Source: Takakia lepidozioides (taxonomy: Eukaryota; Streptophyta; Takakiopsida; Takakiales; Takakiaceae). From it: 64,000 bases of DNA. Where the stretch lies: assembly GCA_030704615.1 (NCBI GenBank), contig CM060731.1, positions 42,286,001-42,350,000 on the forward strand. The letters are read 5' to 3'. Positions 1 to 12,900 of this stretch are shown piece by piece. A program made the position numbers and the translations under genes. Positions within the stretch are counted from its first letter, which is position 1. Every line of letters begins with the position of its first letter. The notes beneath the pieces are model-generated. The model had not been told where the DNA came from. It ran no database searches and saw nothing but the letters and a program-made list of their open reading frames with translations.

Positions 1-1612
1 ATTTTCCTCTAATGCGGAACATGTTTGACATATTATTCGAATACAAAGTAAACGTTACCAAAATAAATAAATTCGAATATGTGATATGTATATGATATTT
101 TATTTCAATATAATATTTTTAGGAAATTTTCAACTTAAGAGTTCCAGGGACAATTATCAGTCATTTTTGTCCAGTATGCAACTGCTCAGGCACTTACCAT
201 CTTCATATTCCACATTAACACGGTCACTCTTGTGCTCACACTAGCCTCAAAATCCCCTCAGCTTATTAAACATTTCCCTCTCACTCCGATCAGAATCTGC
301 CATTGGTCTTCGCACGATAGAGCCTTCAACCCACTTCCTCCGTTACCTGTTCCAGTTAATGACTGGCTGGCCTCTAACACTTTTGTGTGGATCCTTGGAA
401 GACCCTTGGCGGTGCTTGATATAGACCCCGCAGAATGGTCATGGACCTTCAACAGATCGCTGGACCCTTTTTTTTCATACACAACCAAGAAAGGATACAG
501 GGTACTAGCCAAAACAGAACCAATGCTCTCTAAATGGGACCTGAAATGGGGAAACCCATGGATTTTGTGATGAAAAATGGTCAGTTATCTGGGGCTCAAT
601 ATGGATCAAAACTCGTCCTGCAAAAATCTCTGCCTTTCTATGGCAAATTGCGAATAGGGTTCTTAAAGTAGGGGAATGGCTCCAATTCCAGGCATCAGTC
701 CTCTGTGCGTGCTGCTCTTCCGCCATGCAGGAAACCCTGGAACACTGTTTGCTTCACTGCCAAGCACCATCCAAGATATGACCATTGGTGAAATCTCTAT
801 ACCTACACTGGAACCCATCTGCCCTATCCGAAATCCATTTGCTTCTAAACTATGACAAAAACACAAAAACCAGAGTTGTGAGTTGTCTTGTATTTGAAAC
901 CCTCAGAAGATCCACGCTATGGCACCTGTGGAAGTTACGATGTAAGAATACCTTCTCTGGAACGACCGTCACTATCTCTGCGCTTCTTTCCACCATTTTT
1001 TATGATCTTCAAACTGAAGCCCGTAAGGCTTGGGCTAAAACGTGTGCAGACATGGAACGCAATTCCGGGAGCGCCAGCGATATCCACGCAGCTTTCTGCA
1101 GTTCTTGGGGTTGTGGAGGAATCATCCGCCACTCCCCTTCGCAAGACAAATGTGTCTGGACAGAGCTCCCTCCACCAGTGTGGCATGACCTGCGAGTCCC
1201 CGTCCACTCGTTCGCCGGAGTTTGAACGCGATGTCAACTGGAAACACCTCAAGACCTCTTCCAAGGCCTCTAGACGTAATTACTCTTAAATCATTCTGCT
1301 TCGGGTAAGGTCAATGGGCAAAATCTGAGTCCTCCGATTCGTGAGACTACCAGTATAGGGTCAAAGGGTCCGTTCGTTTAAGGACCGGCAATCGGAATAG
1401 GCCTGCCACATTTAAGTGGTTTTTCTCTCTTGGGATCTGTCCCAGATCATAATCCACCTTGTTGGATGCATGGCTCTTATTACACTGATTACAATGTCTG
1501 TGCCTTATGGCTTAATCGGGGTTTTAATTTTTTTCCCCAAATAATTCATGAATAAAATTAATCAGGGCAATACATGTTCTTTAAATTTAAAAAAAAAGAA
1601 AAAAAAAAAGAG
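1..1612 (+). mobile_element. 3' end of a LINE (non-LTR retrotransposon), decayed
   Basis: The plus strand encodes the tail of a plant L1-type reverse-transcriptase protein. Residues ending in YTTKKGYRVLA (about 232-567) are followed, after a frameshift near 568, by an RVT zinc-binding region with IWIKTRPAKISAFLWQIANR and a CxxC...HxxxxC-like arrangement (about 571-780). An LWHLWKLRCKN segment then runs to about 1225. In plant LINEs this zinc-binding domain lies C-terminal to RT. The element ends in an A-rich tail (about 1589-1612), which fits a poly(A) 3' end. A frameshift and stops at 568 and 778 show it is dead. The 5' part lies outside the window or is lost. Where it begins within 1-231 cannot be seen. 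Confidence 0.7.
232..1225 (+). pseudogene. LINE reverse-transcriptase C-terminal region (zf-RVT), frameshifted
   Basis: Three reading-frame pieces together give the zinc-binding end of a LINE RT: 232-570, 571-780 and about 785-1225. The first ends in WSWTFNRSLD and KKGYRVLA. The second carries the conserved IWIKTRPAKISAFLW block and the Cys/His cluster (CACC, then EHCLLHC). The third has the LWKLRCKNTF block typical of the stretch after the zinc finger. The frame changes at about 568, and an in-frame TGA follows the Cys/His cluster. No intact product is expected. Assignment rests on the order and spacing of these blocks in plant LINEs as known from the family. Confidence 0.65.
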
Positions 1613-2758
1613 TTTTAGGGTGGAGCCATTACGCGACTAGCCGCTTGTTAATATATTCCACCGGCTTTTCGAAAAAATAAAAATAAATAAAAATCATCCC
1701 CCAGGTGTCATCCTTGCAGCTCTGCAGATTGGTCATACTCCCATGCAGGCTCCATCTGAGATTGTTTCCTAAGCGCTCTGGACGGTATTTTCAGGTGGGA
1801 TAAATATAGCAGCAGTTACGCAGAAATATGCAGTACTGTAGGGCCGACGGTACAAGCGCAGGTGGCACCACCCTGACGCTTGGCCAGCGGTGAGAGGCTG
1901 CCGCGCTGTGCCATAGCCACCGCGCCACAGCGGCCCCACGCCTGCCCTGCGCTCATACGCTCTCCTCCTCGCACTCTGCACATGTCACCAAGCTACCTTG
2001 CCCGGCTTTTCATAAGGCATGTCCAACATAGGATGTGCTGTGAATTTTACAAATATGCTACTAAACCGTGAGAAGCATATATGTTTGTTTAAGTGCTGGA
2101 TCTACCAAGTGACTCTTCTTCGTCACTATTCCTTTTGATGTCATTGAAAGCAGGGTGGAAGTTTGTACGTCTCTCTCGTTTTTGCGTTCCAAGTTCCCAA
2201 GCAATGTGTAGGTAGTGACCGTTGCGACCGTGCTTGCTAGAAAGTGGAAAGATATTCTGTGTATTGCCAGTAGCAGGACTGAGCGACACTCGATAGCCTG
2301 AGGTTTACTGTGCGTAGAGATCTCTTAGGGATTCGCTAGTGTCGTTCGGAACACTCTGGTGCAGTAGGGATCGGGATCGTTGGAGATCCAGCATCGAAAG
2401 CGCTGAGCTGAGTAATCTCCTTGGAAACTCCTTTTGAGAGATTGTAGATCTATTTGTTTCAATCGGGAGGCGACTGTAGGGAGGGCTCCGGGCTCTGAGC
2501 AGAAGGAATGCCAATTTCGGCTTAGCTATGCTAGCTTATGTCTATTATGCCAGTAACCAAAATTTTAGACCTACCAGGGGTTCTAGCTGTGGCACACGAT
2601 ATAGACTGGCTTCTCTCCCTCAGTTCTTGTCATAGATACAAGGTCAGCACGTGGAGCATCATAAATCAAATTAAGGAACATTTGGAGCTGGCGGGGACAA
2701 TTGTATTTCATCAATCCGAGGTTTGGACGCCGAAGAGTATTCCAAGATTGTTACTCGA
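1613..2758. other. intergenic region / putative 5' region of the PP2C gene
   Basis: No protein family is recognisable here. It follows the LINE tail and precedes the first ATG chosen for the PP2C gene, so it probably holds that gene's promoter and 5' untranslated region. There is a GC-rich stretch at about 1850-1980. No confident TATA box or transcription start could be assigned by eye. Confidence 0.4.
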
Positions 2759-5700
2759 ATGGAGATACCATCTTCCCAAGGTGGTATATGCAGGCCTACC
2801 GCGAGGCTTCTGCGACACTCATCTAATTCGGCTCTTCTTGCTCGTATTGCTACCGAGCTCGTAGTGGGAGATGAGACACCAGCTGTAAATGGAAAGGTGA
2901 GCGTCGTTATACAATCTGCTTCAGTCTATATGTGGTTCAGAGTGTATACGGATAGTAGTTGCATATTGCGTGATGCGATCGAGTTTTGTATGTAGTGATC
3001 TGTGAGCTCTGGTGTAGGTGTAAATAAGTGTGGAGCCATAAAACTTCAAACAAGCTTTTGGTTTCACGGCTTTGTCACGAACAAGCAAACACAACTATCG
3101 TTCAATACAAAGTCATTTACGAATTCAAACCTCAGGCTGCATAATAACGGTACCCTACCTGCCGATTATCTCCTTCTCAGAAGTCGTACGCTTGTTCACA
3201 TGAAATCAAGATTTTGAAGGAACTTTTGTCATCCGCCACGCCTTCTAAAGGTCTTGGAATTCTGAGACTTCCGCATGCGCCGTTCATTTTCCCTAAGTAA
3301 CTTAGGGATCTGGTACCTGTGCACTAAGTGGTCATGTATCCTCTGTACATGTGGGAAAGGTCGTGTTTTATCGCGCACTGGTCTGGCACGGGCAAAGCGG
3401 GGTAAGGCCTGTCGATCCGGCTTCTGCAGGGATCAACGGGTAGATGAGATTAAAGAATTGAAGGGTGTTTCAGATCACACGTTTGACCCATTGGCTGCCC
3501 GTGGAAATCAAATTTTCCTAGAATCGTCTGCTGGTTGATTCGGAGACGGCATAACTCATTCATGTGCAGGGTGTTGGTTGGGAGCTGTCGGCGTGAATTA
3601 CTACCTAAATCGGCATTTCATCTATTGCTCTAACTTTTCCCTTTTTCATCATGTAGGGCAAGCGTTCCGCCTACAGCAACGAGGCACATAGCAGCTCCGC
3701 TACCTCACAACGGAAATCGCCACGCACGGTATCTTGTAAAGACGTGGGGGATAGTAAGCAGTGCTCCTCCGAGATTAGTAGACAAACAAACAGTAATTCC
3801 GTGGAACAGAGTCGAGGAAAAGGGGATACAAATGAGGGTCATACCTCTGTGCAAGTTCTGTCTTCCCATGTTCCAGCATCCCAAAGTTGTTACTCTGATG
3901 GAACTGAATGCAGTGGCACATCTGAACTCTCTGATGTAAGTTTTTTTCTCAGCATGTGTATATTATAATTCAACGTGGTGGCATTGTTTTGTACTTTTTA
4001 AAGATAGAAACATCATTTTCACTCGCGGTTAAACCAAAGTAGCAATGTTGTCAGTTGTTGTTTTGCAATTTTTTTATTATTATTATTACAGAACAGGGGA
4101 CAGAGGCCATGGAAATTTATTGAAGGATGGATGAAGGTACAATGAAGTGGAAAAAATAACCACCCTGGGGCCGTAGGCTTACTGGGGGGATACCACCCCG
4201 TAACCAATTTTTAGAATAGACGTCTGAAAAAGAGGGTAGATTGTCTTTGCATTTGTCTTCGTAGTTGAAGTTATAGTGAATGCTGCAATTCGCTAGGGTG
4301 TACTTGGCATACATGTTAATGGGTATGGAATGGACTCTAAGTGTCACAGCTATAGCTATTGTTTTGCTTTTACCAACAAGTTTTTTGTCATGGCACGGAA
4401 ATATTCATTATGTGAAATTTGTGGATATCCTTTCTAATCATGTTGGTACATTTTCAAGTTAATTTTTAAAGGAGTTTTTTTTTCCTCTCACCTATTGATG
4501 TATGTTACTGTCATAATGTTTTTGCAGACTGCAGGGACATCCATAAATATGCTCATTAGTTGTCGCGTGGCATGCCAATCTTGGAGTGGGCGCATGCATG
4601 GAGTGAAGAAACCAAACCAGGATGCGTACTGCTTGAAGCGAGCTGCAGATAAAAGGTGCAATGATTTCTTGTGAATGTCATTAACAATTGTAGCTATTTT
4701 TTTGATAGATTATTGAAATGGTTTTAAGTGGTTTTAGAGTTGGTGTATTTTCTTGTTTTATATATATGTATAGGGGTGTGTAGTGTGCACATACTTGTAA
4801 GAAAGCTCACGCACGATATTTTGTGAAAAAAATAAATGAGTAACATATTAGTTGCCATTGGGTATGTTGATAATGCAAGAGTTGTTGGATGATTTGTGAT
4901 CTATGGTTCCTCATTATATTATGAACCTTGTTTCACTTCATCTGTCTATGTTTGCTTTTTCAGTGGCTTTCTAGGGTTGAGTGTTGCAAATGAGAGTGGA
5001 AGATATACATCCATTTGCAATTTTACTCGGGTTTTTTTCGATTTTTGTGGATGTTGACCTATCAACGCATTGTACTATGAGTACAGAAGTTATCTATTTG
5101 GAGTCTTTGATGGACACGGTGATTATGGACAACAAGTTTCTGGGTTTGTGAAGGTAATTTGTACCTTTGACATCATTCCTTGATATGGAATAGATTGTGC
5201 AAAGCCTAACAGTACAAGAACTTTAGCACTAATGCACCTTGAGCCTCAAATCTTCTATCATCAGAAGGATCCATCAAGGGAGTGTAATGAGCATTGTGAA
5301 CACTAAATTAGTTTTTATTTGTGTCTGCCCTGTCATTGGTTAACCTGTCCATGTTGGAATTTGTGTTTGCCTTATTGAGTTATGGGTTTGAGTGTGCTTT
5401 GCAGTGCCCCATCACCGTTGCCTATACAAGCTGGTTGCATGTGGTATATGATGTGATCCAGTAGTGTTGACATTTCATTATCTATCTACTGTATTTTAGG
5501 TGTGTTATGCAGTGACACCGTCGCGTTACGTTATCGCTAGATGCATTTGACCTTTGCTCTCAATTAATGTTACCTCACACCATTATTGTTTTTGAAGGAC
5601 ATATATAGAGAGTATGTTTGGCTGTAAAGTGTGTTAAAGAGTGAATGTCATTTGACTTCTTTGATTCAAACCACATGTTACTGTGAGATTGATTGTGCAT

Positions 5701-7650
5701 TTTTCCAGGATAAGCTTCCTTTACATCTGATCAATGATCCAAGATTGATGACAGATATAAGAAAGGCTTATATGCAAGCCTTTTTAGCCATTGATAAGAG
5801 CGTTGGAGAACATGGTGAGTAAGTGTGCATGTCTTGGCAACAAAGTGGGAAAGTGTGTGCATCTATTGGTAGTTTTTTCACATCAGTCCTGTTTAACATC
5901 ATATACATATGATGCCACTAAGTGTCAAACATTTCATTTTAACACTATCGTTGTTATATCCATGGAGTGTTTGTTACATCTCATCATGTCTTGCTTATTG
6001 AATGGTAAATTAGGAGGTGATATATATTATCTGAAACACTTGTTTGTTGGGATGTATGGCCACAGTGGAGTGTAGTTTGAGTGGAACTACTGCGGTGGTA
6101 GGGCATCTATTTGATACGACCTTGACAATAGCTTGGACTGGAGATTCACGAGGCGTTTTGGGAAGAAAAGAAGAAAATGGTCTGTAATGCTTATGAAATA
6201 TCTGTACATTTCAAACTTCAACTCACTCTTTGAATGCTTTTTGTAGAAATCTAGAAATTAGTATAAGTGGTGTGGTTGACCGGATTGTGCTTGTAAATGG
6301 AAATGTGTTGGAATTTTAAGGTACGCATTATAATTTTTAAACCTATAGCGTTCTGATCCTGGATTGTCCTAGGTTTAGAAGAAGCAAAACAGGGAAGAAA
6401 GAAGGTCACTGGATGGATCGTGGAGGGGGAACATTATTGAACTTTAAGAATGGATTAATGTTGAAAGTGGCTTGTTGTACGTATTTTCACACCTGCAAGG
6501 ATATAGCCTGAGGAGAGTTGGAATATGTGATCGTCAATTACACCTTTTTCATGAAAAAGTATGTAGCACATTTGCACCTATTTGCAAGATAACAATTATG
6601 GACCATATTGCTTAATATCACCTATGGGTTATCACAGGTGATTGGGAAGCTCTTCCGTTAACGGTAGATCATAAACCTGACCACATGGAAGAGAAGCTGC
6701 GTATTATCGAGAGCAATGGCCGAGTTGACAGGTATGTATTACTGTGACAAATTTGAATTTATCGGAAAGAATGAGTAGTATCGAGAAAGTTTTGTATCTA
6801 AATTGCATTGTCTGAACTATGACTTACTCTATCTTGATTTTTTGCAGGAGTTTTTGGTAACACTTGAAAATGGTCGTTTTCTCATCACCACCTTTCTTGC
6901 TTTTTAAGTTCCAACAAATTCATTTGATGTTTGGTTTGTGATGATTTATGATGAATGGGTTCAGATCAGCAGACAAGTTTGGGGATCAAAGAGGACCATA
7001 CAGGGTGTGGCACAAGTATGCCCCTATAATGGGTCTTGCAATGAGTCGGAGTTTAGGTGATACCCTTGCGCACTCTGTTGGTGTCTCTGCAGAACCTGAG
7101 GTAGGTTTGTGACTGCGTCAGCTGTACTGTTTTGATGTGTAGAATATGGAGGAGATAAAAAGATGTGTGCTTATGTCTGTGTATAAGACTAGGTATAGAA
7201 AGGCCTTATGTGAATAAATACAGATACATAGAGCCTATTCGTGTTCATGTAAAGTTTTTCTTGAAAGTGTTTTATAGTCGCTTTCGTAAGAAGTGTAAAC
7301 CTAGGAAAGAAAAGTCTTAACGCAGTTGAAGGATAGACTGGAACTCTTAATTGCATATAAGTTTTAGATAGTAATTGAAGCTTTGAACATGTTGTGAGGG
7401 ACAGGTGGTGGTTCATAATATGAGAGAAACAGATAAGTTTTTGATATTGGCGAGCGATGGAGTGTGGGAAGTAATTGAAAGTGAGGAGGCTGTGCAAATT
7501 GTCGGGTCATGCGCTACTCCAGAATCTGGCTGTAAGAGACTAATGATGACTGCTCGCTCACGCTGGCAATCTCTTGGTCATGGATTATATGTTGATGATA
7601 TTACGGCCATGATTGTGTCGTTTATCCACCGAACAAATTTCAGCTCTTAA
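2759..7650 (+). CDS. PP2C-family Ser/Thr protein phosphatase, 9 exons
   Basis: Metal-dependent (Mg/Mn) PPM/PP2C phosphatase that removes phosphate from Ser/Thr. Assembled exons: 2759-2896, 3657-3935, 4528-4655, 5087-5153, 5709-5814, 6066-6179, 6638-6731, 6965-7100 and 7405-7650. All introns are GT-AG and phase is kept throughout, giving 435 aa. Residues 1-145 are a Ser/Thr-rich, poorly conserved extension with no clear targeting signal. Catalytic motifs then follow in family order: GVKKPNQDAY (Asp171), FGVFDGHG (Asp190, metal site), SGTTAVV, AWTGDSRGVLGR, LTVDHKPD, GRVDR, GLAMSRSLGD, KFLILASDGVWEV and VDDITAMIV. All key Asp residues are present, so activity is plausible. The start is the first ATG in frame with the conserved part; earlier in-frame codons are not ATG. 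Substrate and subfamily cannot be fixed from sequence alone. Confidence 0.9.
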
Positions 7651-8724
7651 ATTGGATTCTTTTTGTACGATCGTTTTAGGAAAAATGTACGATGGTTCAT
7701 AGTCCATAGCCGGACAATTGAGTTTCTGATAGTTGTATTGACCCATTTGTGCGATAAGCTTCTTCATCAACGGGTTTCTATCCAACAGAACATGAAGTTT
7801 CTGGTGAGATTGCCATAGCGCTTGTGCACAGACAAAGGATCATGTTTTACAAAGATCTCCACACTGGCCTGGACGGCCAGGCGACACTACCTGTGCCATG
7901 TTGGTGCCCATCAACTTCACAAAGCGGACGAAGCTTTGCTAGTTTGCAGTTGGTGAAGAGGAATTCACTCATGTGACCATCTGATTTTAATAGCATGTAT
8001 AGCGTAAATCATTGAGAGTTGAGCCTGCTCCGAGACTGAACATCGTACTATCAACAAAAGAAATACTTTTCTGAACGACTAAGATTGTCGCAAGAACTAC
8101 ATTCTGTGAACTTGCTTACCTCTCAATACTCCATCCAGAGACCGACGTGCACCTCAACCATGCTCTCCTCATTCCAAGCATGGCTTACATCTCATCGACA
8201 TGAGTTCGTCAGTCATGCTCGGAAAGGACCCCAAAATGCTCTGTTCTTCACTAGATCGTCAAGTTTGCTACAACATATTGCTGAAAAGGTGTGGACGCAA
8301 CATGCCAGCCTGCAAATGGAGCTGACGTGGATGAGAAACAGTCCCTGCGCTCATGGTGGAACCTACCTGTACAAAAGGATCTAAATGTTGTGCACTGTAC
8401 TCGTGTGTAGTTCTTCCTCGTGGACTACGTCATAACAGATGGATTCAGTTAGATATATTTTACCACTACAGACACATTGCGTGGAATTAGCAACCTTGAC
8501 AAAATCATTGAACAAAATTGAGGACTTTTATGATGAAGGAAGAAATAAAGTGGAAGCGAAGCATGGTTTGGCCGCATTGAGCAAGAGAAATCAGTGAGCC
8601 TAATGCGAACACTACTATTTGATTGTGAGACAAGTTTTTATTTTGATTTCGGCGGGGATGTTGCTAGTGTAGCTGGGTAGAAGCTTGCGTCCATCGATCC
8701 GCAGTAAAAAAGGGGGTCAGAGAG
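7651..8724. other. 3' flank of PP2C gene; no recognisable gene
   Basis: Probably holds the PP2C 3' untranslated region followed by unique sequence. A 99-codon open frame at 8085-8384 has no recognisable family, motif or coding signature, and is left uncalled. Confidence 0.4.
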
Positions 8725-9029
8725 TGTTAGGAAGAATTAAACATATATACAAGACTAGGGGTCTAGAAGGCTAAAGGTCTATCGGAATACTAAGCGCCTA
8801 CTAAGAAACTACTTTGTTTAACTCATCATTGAAAGGTGAAAGATTAGAAGGTGAATAGTCATCATAGTAAGAAGTGGAAGTGACCAAATAGATCATAGAG
8901 ATGATCTAAACTTTCTTGTACAAGCTAGGGGTGAAGTCACGGTCGAAGTGTAAGAGTATGATAGTGGTTTAGGTGGAGAGCTTTAGCTTTAGCCTAAGAC
9001 TTTAGTTCTTGTTCTTATTCTTGCTAACA
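8725..9029 (+). repeat. solo LTR of the Copia family found at 9597-14335
   Basis: This 305-bp stretch begins TGTTAGGAAG and ends CTTGCTAACA. It aligns along its whole length with the two LTRs of the neighbouring Copia element, sharing blocks such as TTGTTTAACTCA, GTGGAAGTGACCAAAT, TTGTACAAGCT and CTAAGACTTTAGTTCTTG. It is clearly more diverged from them than they are from each other. No PBS or coding region follows it, so it is a solo LTR, presumably left by recombination between the LTRs of an older insertion. An AGAGAG repeat occurs on both sides, but a clean 5-bp target duplication is not certain. Confidence 0.8.
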
Positions 9030-9078
9030 TAGAGAGTAAACTGTGGAGAGCTAGAGGGGAATTGGGCTGTCACAGACA

Positions 9079-9258
9079 ATGCTTGACAGTTGGAGCAGAG
9101 TTTATGCAGCTGTGGGCATAATTGCTGTTGTGCTTACATTGCTTGTGTCCACTTCGTTTCTTTCTGACTCGCCCACAAGATTCTCCCGTTCAAGCGGACA
9201 AGGTTCGTACGTACAATACTTCGTTACTCTTACCAGCTCGTGTCTATTGGATGGGTGA
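9079..9258 (+). CDS. small hypothetical ORF with one hydrophobic segment
   Basis: A 59-codon frame starts at an ATG. A strongly hydrophobic run near residues 10-29 (GIIAVVLTLLVS and neighbours) would fit a signal anchor or transmembrane helix. It is followed by a short polar tail and a stop. It lies between the solo LTR and the Copia element. No family is recognised. It could be the first exon of an interrupted gene or chance; coding evidence is weak. Confidence 0.2.
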   Translation: MLDSWSRVYAAVGIIAVVLTLLVSTSFLSDSPTRFSRSSGQGSYVQYFVTLTSSCLLDG

Positions 9259-9591
9259 CCGCGGCGGAAGACCTGTGTGGGTTAGTGCGGGTGGATTGCT
9301 TTCAGAATCCCCCCTCTCTCATCGTTCATGAACAGTCTTTTCCTTGACCGACATCGGAATCACGGACATGTCTGAAGTTTGTTGGGCGCTGGTGCAGGAA
9401 TGGGGTCGAAGAAAGGCATGGGGGTGGTGGCGGACGCAATAAAGGTTATTGAAGTGGAGAAGATTCAAGGGCCCGGAGAGTCTGCTTCGGTCAAATTGGG
9501 TACCTTCTGGGAGAGTCAGGTGTGAAACTCTGCACAAAACAACACATATTTGTGACTAATAATGAACACTATGTTCCAAGTAGGGAGGGTG

Positions 9592-9596
9592 AGTAT
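9592..9596. repeat. target-site duplication, left (AGTAT)
   Basis: AGTAT directly before the 5' LTR matches AGTAT at 14336-14340 directly after the 3' LTR. A 5-bp duplication is the usual length for Copia integrase. Confidence 0.85.
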
Positions 9597-9903
9597 AGTT
9601 GGAAGTAATTAAACATATTTAAAAGACTAAGAGTCTTGAAGGCCAAAGGTTTAGAAGTCTAAGAGACTATCTTGTTTAACTCACCTTTGGAAGTTGAATG
9701 GCTAGAAGGTGGATGGTCACCATAGTGGAAGTGGAAGTGACCAAATATGACTTTCTAGAGACCTTCTTGTACAAGCTCGGGGGTGAAGCCACTAGTCTAA
9801 GTGTAAGTGTATGATGGTGGCTTCTATGGTTGGGATGAGAGCTTTAGTTTTAGCTTTAGTCTAAGACTTTAGTTCTTGTTCATGTTCTTGCTCAATTCTA
9901 ACA
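9597..9903 (+). repeat. Copia 5' LTR
   Basis: Ends in CTCAATTCTAACA and matches the 3' LTR over almost its full length. Its first base is A where the 3' LTR has the canonical T of TG. It has about 11 extra bases near the start (TTAAACATATT region) that are absent from the 3' LTR. Confidence 0.9.
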
Positions 9904-9920
9904 TGGTATCAGAGCCATTC
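9904..9920 (+). promoter_or_regulatory. primer-binding site, initiator Met tRNA type
   Basis: TGGTATCAGAGC begins immediately after the 5' LTR. This is the standard plant Copia PBS, complementary to the 3' end of initiator methionine tRNA, and primes minus-strand DNA synthesis. Confidence 0.9.
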
Positions 9921-9964
9921 TTCTCTAGGTGAGAGTTGGTAGTTGAGAATGAGAGAACTTGATT

Positions 9965-12900
9965 ATGGCTAGAGCGTCGTCTTCTAGCAATCCTCCTTCT
10001 ATGTCTATGACGAGTGCATTAGATGTGAGAGTGGAAGATCGATTCAATGGAGCTAACTATCAAACCTAGAAGTTTAGGATGGAGATGGTCCTTCTAGACA
10101 AAGATCTATGGGGAGTGGTTGATGGATCAGTCCCAAGACCTGATACTATTGTTGGCCAAGCCATATGTGATAGGAAAGATTAGAAAGCAAGAGCTAGCAT
10201 CATCACAAGCTTGAGAGACGATCAGTTGCATCTCATTATAAGTGTTAAGAATGCTAAGGATGTTTGAGACAAGCTAGCAAACATATTTGAGACGAAGGAT
10301 GTCACATCGCAAGTGTATGCGACGCAAAAGTTCTATGGTCTGAAGATGACCGAGTCAGACTTTGTTGAACAACACTTGAATTTGTTTTGTGTGTTGCGAG
10401 ATCAACTAGTCTCTGTGGGAACTAATGTGATTGATGAACACGCCGCAGTGGTGTTATTGGCAACCTTACCTGAATCCTATGATGGTTTTGTGGTGTCTCT
10501 AGTAGGACAAACCAACTTAACTATTGATGTTGTCATAGGACTCCTCCTCAAGGAGGAAACAAGAAGAAAAATGTCAAGGTACGTTTATAGAGGTAGACAG
10601 AGCTTTGTTTACATGCAAGACTGGAGTAGTCTTGAATAGAAGACTCCCTTCACATATGTCTCAGAAGTCCAAGAGGTTTCAGAAACCTCAATCTAGCTCA
10701 AAGATCAAAAAGGCCAAAGTGAGGTGCTTTTATTGCAAGAAACTTGGTCACATGATCAAGGATTGTAGCAACAGAGAGAGTCAAAGGAACATAGCTACTC
10801 ATCAGAGGAATGCTATTCTATTTGTTGTGTCTCTCTCAGCCACTACTAGACAGAAGCATGTGTGGTATGTTGATTAAGGAGCATCTCAACATATGAGTTC
10901 AGAGAGAGAGCATTTCTTATCCTATAGATCTCTTTCACCTACACAATATGTTCTTTTGGGAGATGATAGCAAGCATGTCATTGGTGGGGAAGGCTCAGTC
11001 TCTCTTATGCTCAATGAAGGGGAAACCATAGAGGTGGAAAATGTCCTACATGTCCCTACTTTAACAAAGAACTTGTTGTCTGTAAGGCAAATTGTTGCAA
11101 AAGGATACAAAGTGGTATTCCAAGATGAGAGTTGTACTATCACAGATAGCTCATGAACTGTGGTAGCAAGAGCTATTCTTGATAATTGCTTGTATAGATT
11201 ACAACATCATGTCTCTAGTGCTCTTATAGTTGGGATCTACACCTGTCATGTCAGAAACAAAGTTGTGGCATAGAAGGTTAGGTCATGTGAGCATTAAGAA
11301 GTTGAGACAGATGCAACTCTCCAGCCATCTTGTGGAAGGACTACCATTGAAGGAGATGAGCGATATGCGTCTATGCAAAGGTTGCTTGGAAAGGAAGCAA
11401 CATCAAGGTCAATTTCCTAAGGATGGTGGACGAAGAGCCACAAGTATATTGGAGATTGTACATTCTGATGTGTGCGGGCCAATGCAAACCACATCACTTG
11501 GAGGAGCAAGGTACTTTGTGACATTCATTGATGATTTGTCGAGGAGGGTTGTGGTGAATTTCCTAAGGCAGAAAAGTCAAGTGCTAGAGAAATTCAAGGA
11601 GTTCAAAGTACTTGCAGAAAAACAAACTGGAAAGCCTCTTAAGATTTTGAGATCTGACAATGGTGGTGAGTACATCTCAAAGGCTTTCAATCAGTTTTGT
11701 CAAGAGAATGGAATAGCTCGACAGCTTACTGTTCCATATACACCTGAGCAGAATGGTGTAGCTGAGCGGATGAATAGATCAGTACAAGAATCTGCAAGGA
11801 GTATGTTGAAAGAAGTGAATCTTTCAAATCATTTTTGGGCAGAAGCTGTTGGTACTGCAGCATATCTTCACAACAGAATACCTACCAAATCAGTATTGGG
11901 AAATACACCAGAAGAGGTATGAAATGGTCAGAAGCCTAGTGTGGCTCATTGTAGGATTTTTGGATGTTGTGCATATGTCCATATCCCTACTCAGAAACGA
12001 AGAAAACTTGCTCCAAATCAGAATGATGCATCTTCATTGGCTACACAGAAGGTGTGAAGGGATATAAGTTGTTCAATAAGACAACTAATGCTGTCAAACA
12101 CAGTAGGGACGTAGAGTTTGATGAAGGCTTCATACCCTCTTTGGTAGTGGGAGAAGATGACATGGGAATGAGCTTAGAGCCATTACACCATTTCCAAGAG
12201 GAGTCTTATGAGGAGCCAATACAAGAGATGGCTGAAGCAAATGATAGAGGTGTTTAATTTGATGGAGTTGATCAAGGAGTCGAAGTTGGTAAACCACTTG
12301 TTGATATGGACTCTAGAGATGAAGTTGAAGATGTGCCAATTCTAAGGAGATCTCAGCGGGAAAGGAAAGCTCATAGTAGGCTGATTACATCTATGAGTGC
12401 CATTGAAGCTATGGAAAAAACATCACAAGTGGTTGAGCCTGCTACATATGATGAAGCGATGCGCTCTCCAGACAAACTACAATGGGAAGAAGCAATCAAC
12501 TCAGAGTTGGATTCATTGATGCAAAACAAAGCATGGACACTCACTAGGTTGCCTGCAGGACGAAGAGCCATTGGTTGCAAGTGGATCTTCAAGTTGAAGT
12601 ACAAAGCTGATGGATCTATTTACCAATACAAAGCTCGTCTTGTAGCTAAAGGCTATGCACAAATTCAAGGAGTGGATTATAATGAAACCTTCTCACCAGT
12701 GGTGAAGATTTCTTCTATCAAAGTGTGGTTAGCTCTTGCAACTCAACATGATCACGAAGTTTATCAAATGGATATTAAGACCGCATTTCTGAATGGAGAA
12801 CTACAAGAAGATATCTACATGGACAACCTGAAGGGTTTATACAAGGAGGAAGTGATATTGTGTGTAAGCTGCAAAAGAGTTTGTATGGACTCAAACAAAG

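Noticed and set aside
8085-8384. 99-codon open frame downstream of the PP2C gene.
   Set aside because: No family, motif or compositional support; probably in the 3' flank.
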